Shown: positions 1 to 8,761, counted from the stretch's first letter. The stretch is 64,000 nucleotides of DNA from Marivita sp046591575 (GCF_046591575.1 NZ_JBIQWA010000004.1:479400-543399); one strand, 5' to 3'. Made by a program: numbers and translations. Notes: generated by a model from the sequence alone, not told the origin.

Positions 1-163
1 CAATCTCGGTCAGCGTCGATGAGGGGTGATCAACCGTCGTTTCGGCGGACCCCACCCAAACACCGCCGCGGGCGGACAGGCAATCGTGCAAGGCAACGAT
101 CAACCCTCCCGAGGGCGTTTCAGTGGTGGGAATGCGATTGGACAGCATGAAGAGCCGGCTCAT
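1..163 (-). CDS. otsA: Trehalose-6-phosphate synthase, N-terminal fragment (runs off left edge)
   Basis: The minus frame opens with ATG at 163 and stays open to base 1, giving 54 residues. It begins MSRLFMLSNRIP and continues with a GGL-x-VAL motif and GVWVGS. This is the usual start of GT20 trehalose-6-phosphate synthases (V/SNR-P, SGGL, WxGW/S), which make trehalose-6-P from UDP-glucose and glucose-6-P. A weak GAGG ribosome site lies 8 bases upstream. Upstream on the same transcript is a 54-codon galU remnant and an exact EcfG-type promoter, so the gene is probably stress-induced. The matching phosphatase otsB is about 26 kb away. Most of the protein lies outside the window, so catalytic residues cannot be checked. 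Confidence 0.8.
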   Translation of the reverse strand, partial: MSRLFMLSNRIPTTETPSGGLIVALHDCLSARGGVWVGSAETTVDHPSSTLTEI

Positions 164-181
164 GATTTTATCCTCAGGCTG

Positions 182-346
182 CTAAAGGTTTTCGATCCCG
201 GCGGCGCGATCCGTGCCGACGACATATTGCGACAAAGGGCGGTCATGGACCGGCAGCCTCTCATTCGGGATAGATTTGGTCGCGGGCAGCAAGCGCGTTC
301 CGCGGCCGTCGACAGGTAGACTGGTGATACGGATCTGGGATTGCAT
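182..346 (-). pseudogene. Truncated galU remnant upstream of otsA
   Basis: An ATG at 346 opens a 54-residue frame whose whole length matches the N-terminus of UTP-glucose-1-phosphate uridylyltransferase. It shows LPVDGRGTRLLPATKSIP, then NERLPVHDRPLSQYVV and RAAGIE. The normal enzyme is about 280-300 residues. Here the frame stops right after RAAGIENL, and otsA starts 18 bases later. The fragment is closer to canonical GalU (DRPL-x-QYVV) than to the complete galU at 47250-48095 (DTPLLHFAL), so it does not look like a copy of that gene. The nucleotide-binding G-x-G-T-R loop is kept but the rest of the fold is absent. It may be a deletion scar that donated its promoter to otsA. An expressed short peptide cannot be excluded. 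Confidence 0.75.
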
Positions 347-363
347 ATGGTGTCTGTGTCCTC

Positions 364-378
364 TGGCAGTGACTGCCA
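364..378. promoter_or_regulatory. 15-bp palindrome at predicted start of otsA transcript
   Basis: TGGCAGT-G-ACTGCCA is a perfect inverted repeat covering the position where transcription from the 385-410 promoter should begin. It could be an operator or a 5' end hairpin. No protein or RNA role is known to me. Confidence 0.4.
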
Positions 379-384
379 AAGGAC

Positions 385-410
385 AACGCTGCACCTGCAG
401 CATAGGTTCC
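385..410 (-). promoter_or_regulatory. EcfG-type promoter for galU remnant-otsA
   Basis: On the minus strand GGAAC (410-406), a 17-bp spacer and CGTT (388-385) match the alphaproteobacterial GSR promoter exactly. The predicted start near 378 gives a leader of about 32 bases before the ATG at 346. Confidence 0.75.
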
Positions 411-424
411 GCCTTTTGCCCGGC

Positions 425-1132
425 TTATCGCGCTGGTTCAGTGGCTGTGTCGCGCAGGAACTGGAAAGCCAGCTTGCCAAGAACAGCGAGAAACAAAAGG
501 CCACCCGCAACCCACATGAGAGCGCCCGCAAATTGCTGATCCCCAAGAGGCGTAATGCCATAGGGAATCGTGGTCAGAAGATGCCAGTCGTGCCACGGCG
601 TTGGGGCCAGCGTCAGTGTGACGGCGAACAATGTAAGCTGTGCCCCAGTGAACGCGGCGGCCATGACGGATTTTTCCGGTGTCGCCCGAAATGCCCCGAA
701 AAGCAGGGTTGCTGCGCCAAAAAGGGACAGGTGCATCGCCCAATATGTCAGATCGCTTTCCAGGGTCGCCTGGTACGGTATTGGCACATGCCAGAACCAG
801 AAGAGGGCGGCGAAGACCAGTGCAAGCAGCATTGGCGGTAGCCGCAATTTTGGCAAGGCCGACGCCAAAAGCGGCGCAGCAACCAGCGTCAGCAAAATGT
901 GCTGTGCAACTCGTGCCGAAAACAGCGCCATCGAGGCGGCACAAAGCGGCGACACGAACAGGATTGCCACCAATGCCCAGGCCCCGGAAAAGCGCGATGT
1001 GTTGGCGGCAAAACGTATGCCGACACCCCACGCCAACAGCAGTCCCACAATCAACAGCGGATCGAAGGTCCAGCGCGTCAACAGTTCGGTTGGAAGCGGC
1101 GGCGTGCCACAAAAGGGGGTATAATCATCCAT
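425..1132 (-). CDS. ctaG: CtaG-like caa3 oxidase assembly membrane protein
   Basis: The 235-residue product is almost entirely hydrophobic, with about seven membrane segments. It has histidines typical of the caa3_CtaG family, such as QHILLTL, FWHVPIPYQ and AMHLSLF, and TPWHDWH near the end. The family is thought to help deliver copper to caa3-type oxidases, which fits its place as last gene of a dehydrogenase-cytochrome-oxidase operon. I chose ATG 1132 (MDDYTPFCG) because an AGAGAGG site precedes it; a longer frame would run into the upstream gene. The next element downstream is the otsA promoter, so the operon ends here. Confidence 0.8.
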   Translation of the reverse strand: MDDYTPFCGTPPLPTELLTRWTFDPLLIVGLLLAWGVGIRFAANTSRFSGAWALVAILFVSPLCAASMALFSARVAQHILLTLVAAPLLASALPKLRLPPMLLALVFAALFWFWHVPIPYQATLESDLTYWAMHLSLFGAATLLFGAFRATPEKSVMAAAFTGAQLTLFAVTLTLAPTPWHDWHLLTTIPYGITPLGDQQFAGALMWVAGGLLFLAVLGKLAFQFLRDTATEPAR

Positions 1133-1149
1133 GAGAGCCTCTCTTTCTG

Positions 1150-1479
1150 TCACCCGGAGCAAGACGCCAGCGTCGCAACCGGCCAAAGATTTGCGAAAAT
1201 CGCCATCAGCGAGATCCCCGCTGACCACAGCGCCGCGATCACCAGCGGACGTTCCTCGGCGTCACCCGACACGCGGCGCGAGCTTCGCATGGCCTGGATC
1301 AGCCAAAACAGCATCAAAAGACCTGTCGCCAATGTGCCAAGGGTGGCAACCGCGCGCATCACGTCGGTCTCCATCAGCCCACGCGGCGCACAAGCCGCTG
1401 AAATCAGAGCGTAAATAGCAATGAAATGCAGCGACCAGAGCGTGATCGGGCGGGCGATATGAAACATCAAACGGGTCAT
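1150..1479 (-). CDS. Small membrane protein in the oxidase operon
   Basis: This 109-residue protein has three probable membrane segments, roughly at residues 10-30, 42-63 and 80-105. Its ATG overlaps the stop of the oxidase subunit I gene (ATGA), so the two are probably translationally coupled. I do not recognise a family. Position and size suggest an accessory or assembly subunit such as a subunit IV-like peptide, but no motif proves it. Confidence 0.75.
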   Translation of the reverse strand: MTRLMFHIARPITLWSLHFIAIYALISAACAPRGLMETDVMRAVATLGTLATGLLMLFWLIQAMRSSRRVSGDAEERPLVIAALWSAGISLMAIFANLWPVATLASCSG

Positions 1480-4025
1480 TGCGGCGTCCCCGCGAACAAA
1501 AAGGCAATAGCCGTGATCCCCGCCATGATTGCGGTGGCCTTGCCAAAGCCACCCAGCAACAGATCAGGCAGCCCTTGCCCAAGCAGAACGCGTCCTGTCG
1601 CCTTGCGCAGCGCGTTGAACACGGTCCAGTAAAACGACACCGCAAGAAGCGCGCCCACATAAGCGCCCATGGCCCAGCCGACGGCCGCAAACGCTGTTCT
1701 GTAGGGGTCAATCGGCAACAACGCCCAGAAAAAGCACAGGCCAAGCGCCACCGTGACCACGCCGGTCAGAAGGTTGATGAACAGGCCAACCGCCAAAGAT
1801 CCTTGCAGCAACGCCCGCCGACCGGTCATCCAACAGAGGGCGAAAAGGATCACCGAGAGCCCCCCCGCCAACAAGGCAAAGATACGGGCAGGCCGGTCGG
1901 TCGCTTCGGCGAAACTTGGTTGGGTGTTCCAAAGGTACAGGCCCGCGAACACCAGTGAGGCAAACAATGCAAACAGGATCAGGATTGTAATAATCGTGCC
2001 CACATGCAGATGGCTTTTGTGATCGACCACGTTCACCGGCAAAGACGCGTGGTCATGTAATCCTGTCTTGCGCATCACACCACTGTCGGAGGGTTCCCAG
2101 ATCCAGCCAGTCAGCCCGATCAGAGCGATCACGCCACCAATGGCCGACAACCAGTACAGCGACGCCAACGTCGCGGCAAAGAGCACCGCAAGGCCCGACG
2201 CGGCGATCAACGGAAACCAAGTGGGATGCGGCAAGCGCACAATCTGGATCGGCTCCCCGCTTACCGGATCACACCCGATGGTTTCACGCCGGTGGTCGTA
2301 GTTGATGCGCAACGCACCCTCGACCTCTGCGGCGGGACGGTCGGTCAATTCGGGCTGATCCCACAGCGGCTCGCGCGAGGTGATGGTTGGGATGGCCCGG
2401 AAATTGTAGCCAGGCGTGCGCGGCTCATAGAGCCATTCAAGCGTCGCAGCCCCCCAAGGATCTCGTTTGGCCTTTTGCCCGGTACGTTGATGTCGAAAGA
2501 AATCCACAATGAACACGGCGATGCCAGCGGCCAGAATAAATGCCCCAATGGTCGACAGCATATTGAGCCGGTCCCAGCCAATCCCTTCGGGATAGGTTGC
2601 GATGCGTCGGGGCATGCCGCGCAAGCCGGTCAGATGCATCATGAAAAACGCCAGGTTGAACCCAAGAAACATCAACCAGAACGCCCAGCGCCCCAGCGTG
2701 TCTGACATCATCCGTCCGGTAAAATGCGGCACCCAGTAATACAGCGCTGCAAACATCGGGAAAACGAAGCCCCCCATCAGAACGTAGTGCAGATGCGCGA
2801 CGATGAAGTAACTGTCATGCGCTTGGAGGTTGAACGGCACAGCGGCAATCATGACGCCGGTGAACCCGCCGATCACAAAGATGAACAGAAATCCGAGGAT
2901 GAACAGCATCGGCACGGTCAGCCGTGGCCTGCCCAGGGTCAGTGTGGCGATAAAACAAAAGACCTGCACGCCGGTCGGCACCGCGACCATTGTCGACGCA
3001 GCAGAAAACAGCGTAAGCGACATGACAGGCAAACCGGTGGCGAACATGTGATGCGCCCAGAGACCAAAGCTCAGAAAGCCCATGGTGATGACAGCAGCCA
3101 CCGCAAAGCCGTAGCCAAAAAGCGGCTTGCCCACAAAGACAGGCAACATTGTTGCCACCATCCCGGCCGCAGGCAGAAAGATGATGTAAACTTCCGGGTG
3201 GCCGAAGATCCAGAACAGGTGCTGCCACAGCAGAGGATCACCCCCCAAGGCCACGTCAAAGAAGGGCAGACCCAGCAACCGTTCCGCCTCCAACAGGATT
3301 GACCCGATGATAAGCGGCGGAAAGCCGACTGCGATCATGAAGGCGGTGACCAGCAGATACCACATCAGGATCGGCATTTTGGTCAGGCTCATACCCGGCG
3401 CGCGGGTACAGAGGATCGCGGCGATGATCTCGACCGCCGCGGTGACGCTTGCAATCTCGGCAAGAGTGATCCCGATCAGCCAGAAATCCGCGCTCAGCCC
3501 TTCGGTGTATTGGCTGGTCGACAGCGGCACATACATGAACCAACCGCCCGCCGGGGCCGCATCAAACAGGAAAGACGACAGCACGATGATGCCACCGAAC
3601 AGGTAGCAATAATAGCCGAATGCTCCAAGACGCGGGAACACCAGATCGCGCGCGCCAATCATCAGCGGGATCAGATACACCGCAAACCCTTCAAGCATCG
3701 GGATCGCGAACAGGAACATCATGATCGTTCCGTGCATCGTGAAGACCTGGTTGTAAGTCTCGCTGTCAAGAAACGTGTTTTCAGGCACCAGAAGTTGCAA
3801 CCGCACCAGAAGCGCGAGCACACCAGCGATCAGGAAAAAGATGAACCCGGTGATCAGAAACCGTTTGCCCACCACGCGATGACTGACCGAGGACAGCACC
3901 CTTGCGCCTTCGGGCGTCGCCCAAATCTCTTCAAAGTCCTTTTCGGGCTCACCCTTGGGCGCGATGTCGTAAGCGCCATCTCGCGGCTTTGGGACAGGCG
4001 TGGGGTTAAACGGTGCATCAGTCAT
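1476..4025 (-). CDS. coxA: Cytochrome c oxidase subunit I with C-terminal subunit III-like extension
   Basis: The 849-residue product carries a full haem-copper oxidase subunit I in about residues 1-530. Visible ligands are His98 (haem a, FTMHG), His276 with Tyr280 (GHPEVY, CuB and the cross-linked pair), His325-His326 (CuB), His411 (haem a3) and His413 (haem a). Glu278 of the D-pathway is present, so it is A1-like, and the entry Asp is Asp127. Two channel positions are unusual: the K-pathway lysine of A-type oxidases is Gln354 (VPTGVQVF), and the Asn seven residues after Asp127 is Gly134. Residues of about 610-849 add seven hydrophobic segments in the place where fused subunit III usually sits, but I do not see a clear CoxC signature. 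It overlaps coxB upstream and the 109-residue gene downstream by ATGA junctions. Confidence 0.93.
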   Translation of the reverse strand: MTDAPFNPTPVPKPRDGAYDIAPKGEPEKDFEEIWATPEGARVLSSVSHRVVGKRFLITGFIFFLIAGVLALLVRLQLLVPENTFLDSETYNQVFTMHGTIMMFLFAIPMLEGFAVYLIPLMIGARDLVFPRLGAFGYYCYLFGGIIVLSSFLFDAAPAGGWFMYVPLSTSQYTEGLSADFWLIGITLAEIASVTAAVEIIAAILCTRAPGMSLTKMPILMWYLLVTAFMIAVGFPPLIIGSILLEAERLLGLPFFDVALGGDPLLWQHLFWIFGHPEVYIIFLPAAGMVATMLPVFVGKPLFGYGFAVAAVITMGFLSFGLWAHHMFATGLPVMSLTLFSAASTMVAVPTGVQVFCFIATLTLGRPRLTVPMLFILGFLFIFVIGGFTGVMIAAVPFNLQAHDSYFIVAHLHYVLMGGFVFPMFAALYYWVPHFTGRMMSDTLGRWAFWLMFLGFNLAFFMMHLTGLRGMPRRIATYPEGIGWDRLNMLSTIGAFILAAGIAVFIVDFFRHQRTGQKAKRDPWGAATLEWLYEPRTPGYNFRAIPTITSREPLWDQPELTDRPAAEVEGALRINYDHRRETIGCDPVSGEPIQIVRLPHPTWFPLIAASGLAVLFAATLASLYWLSAIGGVIALIGLTGWIWEPSDSGVMRKTGLHDHASLPVNVVDHKSHLHVGTIITILILFALFASLVFAGLYLWNTQPSFAEATDRPARIFALLAGGLSVILFALCWMTGRRALLQGSLAVGLFINLLTGVVTVALGLCFFWALLPIDPYRTAFAAVGWAMGAYVGALLAVSFYWTVFNALRKATGRVLLGQGLPDLLLGGFGKATAIMAGITAIAFLFAGTPQ

Positions 4026-4969
4026 TTCAGGCTCGCCAGATAGGCCGAGACGGCGCGCAATTCAGGCCCGCTCAGGTGGTTGTAAGACGGCATCTGCGCG
4101 CCGGGCTTCATATCGCCGACATCGGCGATCCACCCGGCAAGGTTGCCTTGGTTCATGCGCCACATCCCGGCACCGAGACTGGCGCGTGCCCCCACGCGGG
4201 TCAGGTCAGGGCCAAGGCGACCACCCTCGGCAACGCCGCGGATTTCATGACAGGCCGAACAACCTTCGTCGATGAACACCTGTTTGCCATCCAGAAGCTC
4301 GGGCCGGGCCATATCGCGTGCCTCTCCCTGAGTGGTCAGCAGCCACGCATCGAACGCCTCGGGTTCCAGAACGACCACTTCAAACGCCATCCGCGGATGG
4401 CTCAGGCCGCAGAACTCGGCACATTGCCCCCGGTAACGGCCCGGCTCTTGGGGGCGAATGGTCAGGGTGTTGATACGCCCCGGGATCATATCCATCTTGC
4501 CCGCGATCGACGGCACCCAGAAAGAATGGATCACATCGTTTGACTTCAGACGGAGCGTCACGGCGCGGTCCGCAGGCAACACAAGCTCGTTTGCGTCGCG
4601 CAGTGCGATCCCGTCTGGATCGTACACAACATCCCACCAGAATTGATATCCGGTCACGTCTATGACCAACGCCTGATCATCACTGCGGGTGCTGGCCACC
4701 AGGATCGCGGTCGAGGCGGTCATCAATGTGACAATGGTGACAACCGGCAGAATGATACCGCCTGACCAGACCCACCAATGACCTGCCGGTGTCTCGCGTC
4801 GCCAGGCAAAGACCAGAAGCGCCATGACGAAGACAAAGACGACGCCAAAGAATACGGTCATGACCAGCGTCAGATCATAGGTCATTGAAGCCCCGAATCC
4901 CGAGGGCCGAAGCGCGGATTGAGACCCGTACATATCCAGGGTCGAAGTGTCGGCAAGCGGTTCCATCAT
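4022..4969 (-). CDS. coxB: Cytochrome c oxidase subunit II with fused cytochrome c (caa3 type)
   Basis: The protein has 315 residues. Two membrane helices lie near residues 33-56 and 68-92, followed by a cupredoxin domain with the complete CuA site: His148, Cys183, Glu185, Cys187, His191 and Met194. A C-terminal class I cytochrome c domain follows, with haem motif CSACH at 237-241 and a likely Met ligand in QMPS near residue 293. The fused haem domain defines the caa3 subtype and implies electrons are received from the cytochromes c encoded just upstream. No lipobox signal peptide is evident. Both ends overlap neighbouring genes by four bases. Confidence 0.95.
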   Translation of the reverse strand: MMEPLADTSTLDMYGSQSALRPSGFGASMTYDLTLVMTVFFGVVFVFVMALLVFAWRRETPAGHWWVWSGGIILPVVTIVTLMTASTAILVASTRSDDQALVIDVTGYQFWWDVVYDPDGIALRDANELVLPADRAVTLRLKSNDVIHSFWVPSIAGKMDMIPGRINTLTIRPQEPGRYRGQCAEFCGLSHPRMAFEVVVLEPEAFDAWLLTTQGEARDMARPELLDGKQVFIDEGCSACHEIRGVAEGGRLGPDLTRVGARASLGAGMWRMNQGNLAGWIADVGDMKPGAQMPSYNHLSGPELRAVSAYLASLK

Positions 4970-5463
4970 CCCCCTCGCAATGTGTAGAGATAGGCCGCCA
5001 TGTCCCGCGCCTCGGCTTCGGTGACGCCAAGGTCGGGCATCGCGGTCTGAGGCGCATGAAGCGGCGGATTGATCAGCCAGCGCACCAGATCACCGGGTCG
5101 GTTCGGCAGAACCCCGGCGACATAGGCGCGGTCACGAAAGCCCTCAAGACTGGGGCCGACAGACCCGCGCGCGCCGGCAACGCCGGGGATCGCGTGGCAC
5201 GATCCACAGCCATATTGCAACATCAGCGCCGCGCCATGATCGGCATCAGCGTCATACATATCAAACGCGGCGGCTTCCCAATCGGGTCGGCCATCCGCCG
5301 GACCTCTTCGAAACCAGTCCGCCGTTGCGCGGATCGCGTCTTGCGTAACAACGTAGGCCTGTGTGCCGATCCCGTCTCCGGGCTTGATCGCAGACCACGC
5401 CATCGCGCCAACGCTCGCGGCCGCGATCAACGCGACGGTGGTATATGTGCGCATGGTGGCCAT
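4966..5463 (-). CDS. Membrane-anchored or secreted monohaem cytochrome c
   Basis: This 165-residue protein starts with a signal or anchor segment (residues 6-25) and has one haem-binding motif, CGSCH at 86-90, with a candidate axial Met142 (TAMPDLGV). It lies between the diheme cytochrome and coxB and overlaps coxB by ATGA, so it probably passes electrons to the oxidase. The start could also be ATG 5454, three codons in; the ribosome site is weak for both. Confidence 0.85.
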   Translation of the reverse strand: MATMRTYTTVALIAAASVGAMAWSAIKPGDGIGTQAYVVTQDAIRATADWFRRGPADGRPDWEAAAFDMYDADADHGAALMLQYGCGSCHAIPGVAGARGSVGPSLEGFRDRAYVAGVLPNRPGDLVRWLINPPLHAPQTAMPDLGVTEAEARDMAAYLYTLRGG

Positions 5464-5468
5464 CGGGA

Positions 5469-6293
5469 TCAGTCGGCGATTTCGGGAATATCAATGTCGG
5501 CCGCTACGGGGACAACCCTGTCAACCATGGGCCTTACGCGGGCATAATATTCGGACACCGCGCGCATATCCTCGTCGGTCATTTTCTTGGCAATCGACGA
5601 CATGACATTCATCGCGTCATTGTCGCGCACGCCTTCGCGCCACAGCTGAAGCTGATAGGTCATGTAATTGGCGTATTGACCCGCAAGGTATGGCACGGAA
5701 GGTGGATTGCCGGTGCCGGACGGGCCATGACAATTCACACAGGCCGGGATTCCCCGCTCGGCTGATCCGACAGCGCCGAGTTGACCACCCCACTGTAACA
5801 AGCCCGCATCCACATCGCCCGCGGCCGGACGATAGGGTGCTTCAACGGCAGCGTAATAGGCGGCCACGGCCTCCATTTCGTGTTCGGTCAGGCGTTGTGC
5901 CACCCCTGACATGACCTTGTTGGGCCGCGCGCCCGACGCGTAATCCACCAGCTGCTTGTAGGTGTACCACCCGGCCTGCCCTGCCAGTCGTGGGAACGCG
6001 CCTGAGCCGTCACCCATGCCATTGGCACCATGACAGGTGATGCAGGCCATCCCGGACCCACCGTTTTCAGCACCGCCCATCGCCACCAGCCGACCGAGTT
6101 CAAGTAAGTCATCATCAACCGGCTCTTCGACGGTCGCATTGAAAAGCGCGCGCTCGTCCAGCAGGTTCGCTTCAAGTGCTGCGATGCCGGGTTGCGCCTC
6201 GCGGTCTTGGGCATAACCGACGAACGGAAGCGCGATGATCGCACTCAGGGCAGCGGCGATCCCGGCAGGTTTGACGTATTTGCGCTGGGTCAT
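5469..6293 (-). CDS. Diheme cytochrome c4-type protein
   Basis: The 274-residue product has a Sec signal peptide (residues 1-28, ending near GYAQ) and two cytochrome c domains with motifs CITCH (84-88) and CVNCH (185-189), each followed by the PRLAGQ or PYLAGQ pattern of cytochrome c4. It lies 11 bases after the GMC flavoprotein gene behind a good GGAGAG ribosome site. In gluconate-type dehydrogenases the flavoprotein donates electrons to a multihaem cytochrome c; this protein would fill that role and pass electrons on to the caa3 oxidase. Periplasmic location is inferred from the signal peptide. Confidence 0.9.
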   Translation of the reverse strand: MTQRKYVKPAGIAAALSAIIALPFVGYAQDREAQPGIAALEANLLDERALFNATVEEPVDDDLLELGRLVAMGGAENGGSGMACITCHGANGMGDGSGAFPRLAGQAGWYTYKQLVDYASGARPNKVMSGVAQRLTEHEMEAVAAYYAAVEAPYRPAAGDVDAGLLQWGGQLGAVGSAERGIPACVNCHGPSGTGNPPSVPYLAGQYANYMTYQLQLWREGVRDNDAMNVMSSIAKKMTDEDMRAVSEYYARVRPMVDRVVPVAADIDIPEIAD

Positions 6294-6304
6294 CGGTCTC
6301 TCCT

Positions 6305-8089
6305 TCAGGCGTCCATCAAGGGGCGGGGGTTGGTCAGGTAATCGGTCTTCATGTGCTCAAGCGTCCAATAGGCCAGCCCCATCAGCGGGCCTGTCGGGTT
6401 GTAGCCAAGGTTCTGCGGGAACAGGCACGCGCCGAAGACAAAGACGTTGTGATGGTCCCACATCTGGCCATAGCGGTTCACGACCGAGGTTTGCGGGTCG
6501 GTCCCCATCACCGCACCGCCCACGTTATGCGTCGTCTGGTACGGCACGATCGAATAGTCATTGCCCACAGCGGCCAAGTTGGTCGATGACACGGACGTGA
6601 CGTTGTCCATCTCCTGCGCGATCTCGACCGCACGGTTCATCACGTAATCGCTCATCTTGCGGTCATTGTCGGGGAAGTTGAACGTCATCCGCAAAAGCGG
6701 ACGGCCGTACGCGTCGGTCCAGGTCGGGTCGAGGTCGAGGTAATTCTCGTGCGTGGACACCGATGAGCCGTGGATCACCAGATCAGCATGTCGGTTGTAA
6801 TTCTCTCGCACGGCGCGCTTCCACTCGGCCCCCCATCTGGGCGTGCCGTCTGGCACCGGCTGATAGCTGATCGGACGGCCATGGTACTGCTTGCAGGCGA
6901 TGTAGCCGCCGCCCAGAAAGCCCAGCTCGGAATGATCGAAATTGTCGCCGTTGAAATCATCAACCACGACACCCAGCGCCCCGGCCCCCATGAACGGGTT
7001 AGTGGTGACGCTGTCATCAAAGAACGCATCAACCGCCGCGATGGTCTGATAGGCATAATTGCGCCCCACCGTCCCGGTGCGCGTTTCCGGGTCATAGGGC
7101 GTGCCAAGGCCGGAAACGAGCATCAGGTGCACGTTCCAAAGCCCATAGGCATTCAGGCACACGGTATCGGCAGGCTGGAACACCTCGACCCCGTTTTCGT
7201 CCAGATAGGTCACGCCCGTCGCGGTCTGGCCATCGGCTGATTTTTCAACCCGCAGCACCTGCGCCTCGAACCGGATCTCGAAATTCTCGTGATCCTTGAT
7301 GCGGTCGTAGACACAGATGATTGGGTCCGCCTTGGCGAAATAGCCACAGCCGAACCGTTCGCAAAAGCCGCAATAGGTGCAGGGATGAAGCTGCGCGCCA
7401 TAGGGGTTTTCATAGGCCCGCGTGACATTCGCCGAGGGCATCGGGAACGGATTGTAGCCCAGCTTTTGCGCCGCCTTGCCAAACAGCGTGTTCGAGATCG
7501 GCTGCTTCATCGCGGGGTTGGGGTAATCGGCCTTGCGCGCCCCCTCAAACGGGTTGCCGCCATCCTGTGGTTCTCCGTTCAGGTTGCCCGCCGCCCCCGC
7601 AGCACCGCAGACGCGCTCAAAGAAATCCAGATGCGGCTCAAGCTCATCATAAGTGACACCCCAGTCCTGAATGGTGAGGTCCTCGGGGATGAACTGGCTG
7701 CCATAACGGTCCTCGTAATGGGTGCGCATCTCCAGATCGCTGGGCAAGGGCCGCCAGATTTGCCCATTCCAATGAATACCCGCGCCACCAAGGCCACTGC
7801 CCGGCAGGAAAGATCCAAGGCGACGCATCGGCAGCGCCTGCTGGTCGCGAGTGTTGCGGAAGGTCAGGGTCTCTTTCTTGACGTCCTGCATATGCCCGTA
7901 GCGCAGGGCGTATTTCAGCTCGTCATGCTCTTCGGGTCCGGCGAAAGAGGTTGCGGTGTGGCGGTCGCGACCGCGTTCGAGAACCACGCAACGCTGCCCG
8001 GCATGGGCCAATTCATAGGCCGTCGCAAGGCCGGTCCAGCCACCGCCGACAATCACAACATCGGTTTTGGGAAGGGTCCGTTGTACCAT
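6305..8089 (-). CDS. GMC flavoprotein, gluconate 2-dehydrogenase large-subunit type
   Basis: This 594-residue oxidoreductase begins with a Rossmann FAD-binding loop (VVIVGGGWTG, residues 11-20). It has a cysteine cluster at Cys237, Cys240, Cys243 and Cys248 in the CGFCERFGC context typical of gluconate 2-dehydrogenase large subunits, and the C-terminal catalytic THNVGG motif followed by GYNPTGPLMGLAYW. The family oxidises polyols, aldoses or aldonates in the periplasm and passes electrons to cytochrome c. The partner small subunit is three bases upstream and the cytochromes follow. Substrate cannot be told from sequence. No export signal is present, as expected if it is carried by the Tat signal of the small subunit. 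Confidence 0.92.
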   Translation of the reverse strand: MVQRTLPKTDVVIVGGGWTGLATAYELAHAGQRCVVLERGRDRHTATSFAGPEEHDELKYALRYGHMQDVKKETLTFRNTRDQQALPMRRLGSFLPGSGLGGAGIHWNGQIWRPLPSDLEMRTHYEDRYGSQFIPEDLTIQDWGVTYDELEPHLDFFERVCGAAGAAGNLNGEPQDGGNPFEGARKADYPNPAMKQPISNTLFGKAAQKLGYNPFPMPSANVTRAYENPYGAQLHPCTYCGFCERFGCGYFAKADPIICVYDRIKDHENFEIRFEAQVLRVEKSADGQTATGVTYLDENGVEVFQPADTVCLNAYGLWNVHLMLVSGLGTPYDPETRTGTVGRNYAYQTIAAVDAFFDDSVTTNPFMGAGALGVVVDDFNGDNFDHSELGFLGGGYIACKQYHGRPISYQPVPDGTPRWGAEWKRAVRENYNRHADLVIHGSSVSTHENYLDLDPTWTDAYGRPLLRMTFNFPDNDRKMSDYVMNRAVEIAQEMDNVTSVSSTNLAAVGNDYSIVPYQTTHNVGGAVMGTDPQTSVVNRYGQMWDHHNVFVFGACLFPQNLGYNPTGPLMGLAYWTLEHMKTDYLTNPRPLMDA

Positions 8090-8092
8090 GAC

Positions 8093-8761
8093 TTAACCCT
8101 CCTGCCCGATGGGCCGGGGCAGCGTGTGGTTCATCTGACCATGCGCAATGCCCATGGGCGGCTGGGTGGTGGGTTTGTTGTCACCGACGCGTTCAGTAAA
8201 ATAGGCGTGCGCCCCTGGAAACCCGACCATGCGCCAGCCTGCATATTCGTGATTGCCGCGATAGATCGGATCGGCAAAATAGCCCTCATTGGTGAGGCTC
8301 AACACCTCATTGAAGAAGATCGCACTCTCATCGCGTTCAGAGAATTCCTGAACCCAACTTTCACGCTCGGGCAGCGGTGTTGTGGCAAGGTCGATCTCGC
8401 TGCGCGCGGCATTGATGCCAGCGCGCAAAAGCTCTGCCGGGCTCAGCGGCAACTGATAGCCTTGCTGCGGGGTGCCTTCGGGAAACGGGCCTTTGAGATA
8501 AAGCCCCTCGCCCGTTCCATACCCGGTCGCCATCTGCAGATCGATATAGTCGACGACACCGGCCTGACTGGCGCTTGGAAATTCATCTTGCGGGATGAAC
8601 ACATCGGCAATCGCGGCAAGCCATTGTGCCTCGTCATCGGTCAGAAAGGACCAGGGTTCGCTGTCAAGATTGGCGAAGGCGTGGTGCGGCGGGGTTGTCG
8701 CCAGCGCGGCTGTACCGGCAATCTGTGCAAGCACCGCTCGGCGCGAAAATAGCTTTGGCAT
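8093..8761 (-). CDS. Gluconate 2-dehydrogenase subunit 3 family protein
   Basis: The 222-residue protein carries a probable Tat signal at the N-terminus (LFSRRAVLAQIAGTAALA), then the subunit 3 fold with WLAAIADVFIPQDEFPSA and DYIDLQM motifs. In characterised gluconate and sorbitol dehydrogenases this small subunit is needed for export and stability of the flavoprotein. It is the first gene of the operon, with ATG 8761 about 26 bases downstream of the predicted start from an exact EcfG-type promoter. Confidence 0.9.
   Translation of the reverse strand: MPKLFSRRAVLAQIAGTAALATTPPHHAFANLDSEPWSFLTDDEAQWLAAIADVFIPQDEFPSASQAGVVDYIDLQMATGYGTGEGLYLKGPFPEGTPQQGYQLPLSPAELLRAGINAARSEIDLATTPLPERESWVQEFSERDESAIFFNEVLSLTNEGYFADPIYRGNHEYAGWRMVGFPGAHAYFTERVGDNKPTTQPPMGIAHGQMNHTLPRPIGQEG

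Noticed and set aside
7289..8752. 487-codon plus-strand open frame opposite the GMC and small-subunit genes
   Set aside because: It is antisense to two well-supported genes with motifs, has no ribosome site and its product matches no family.
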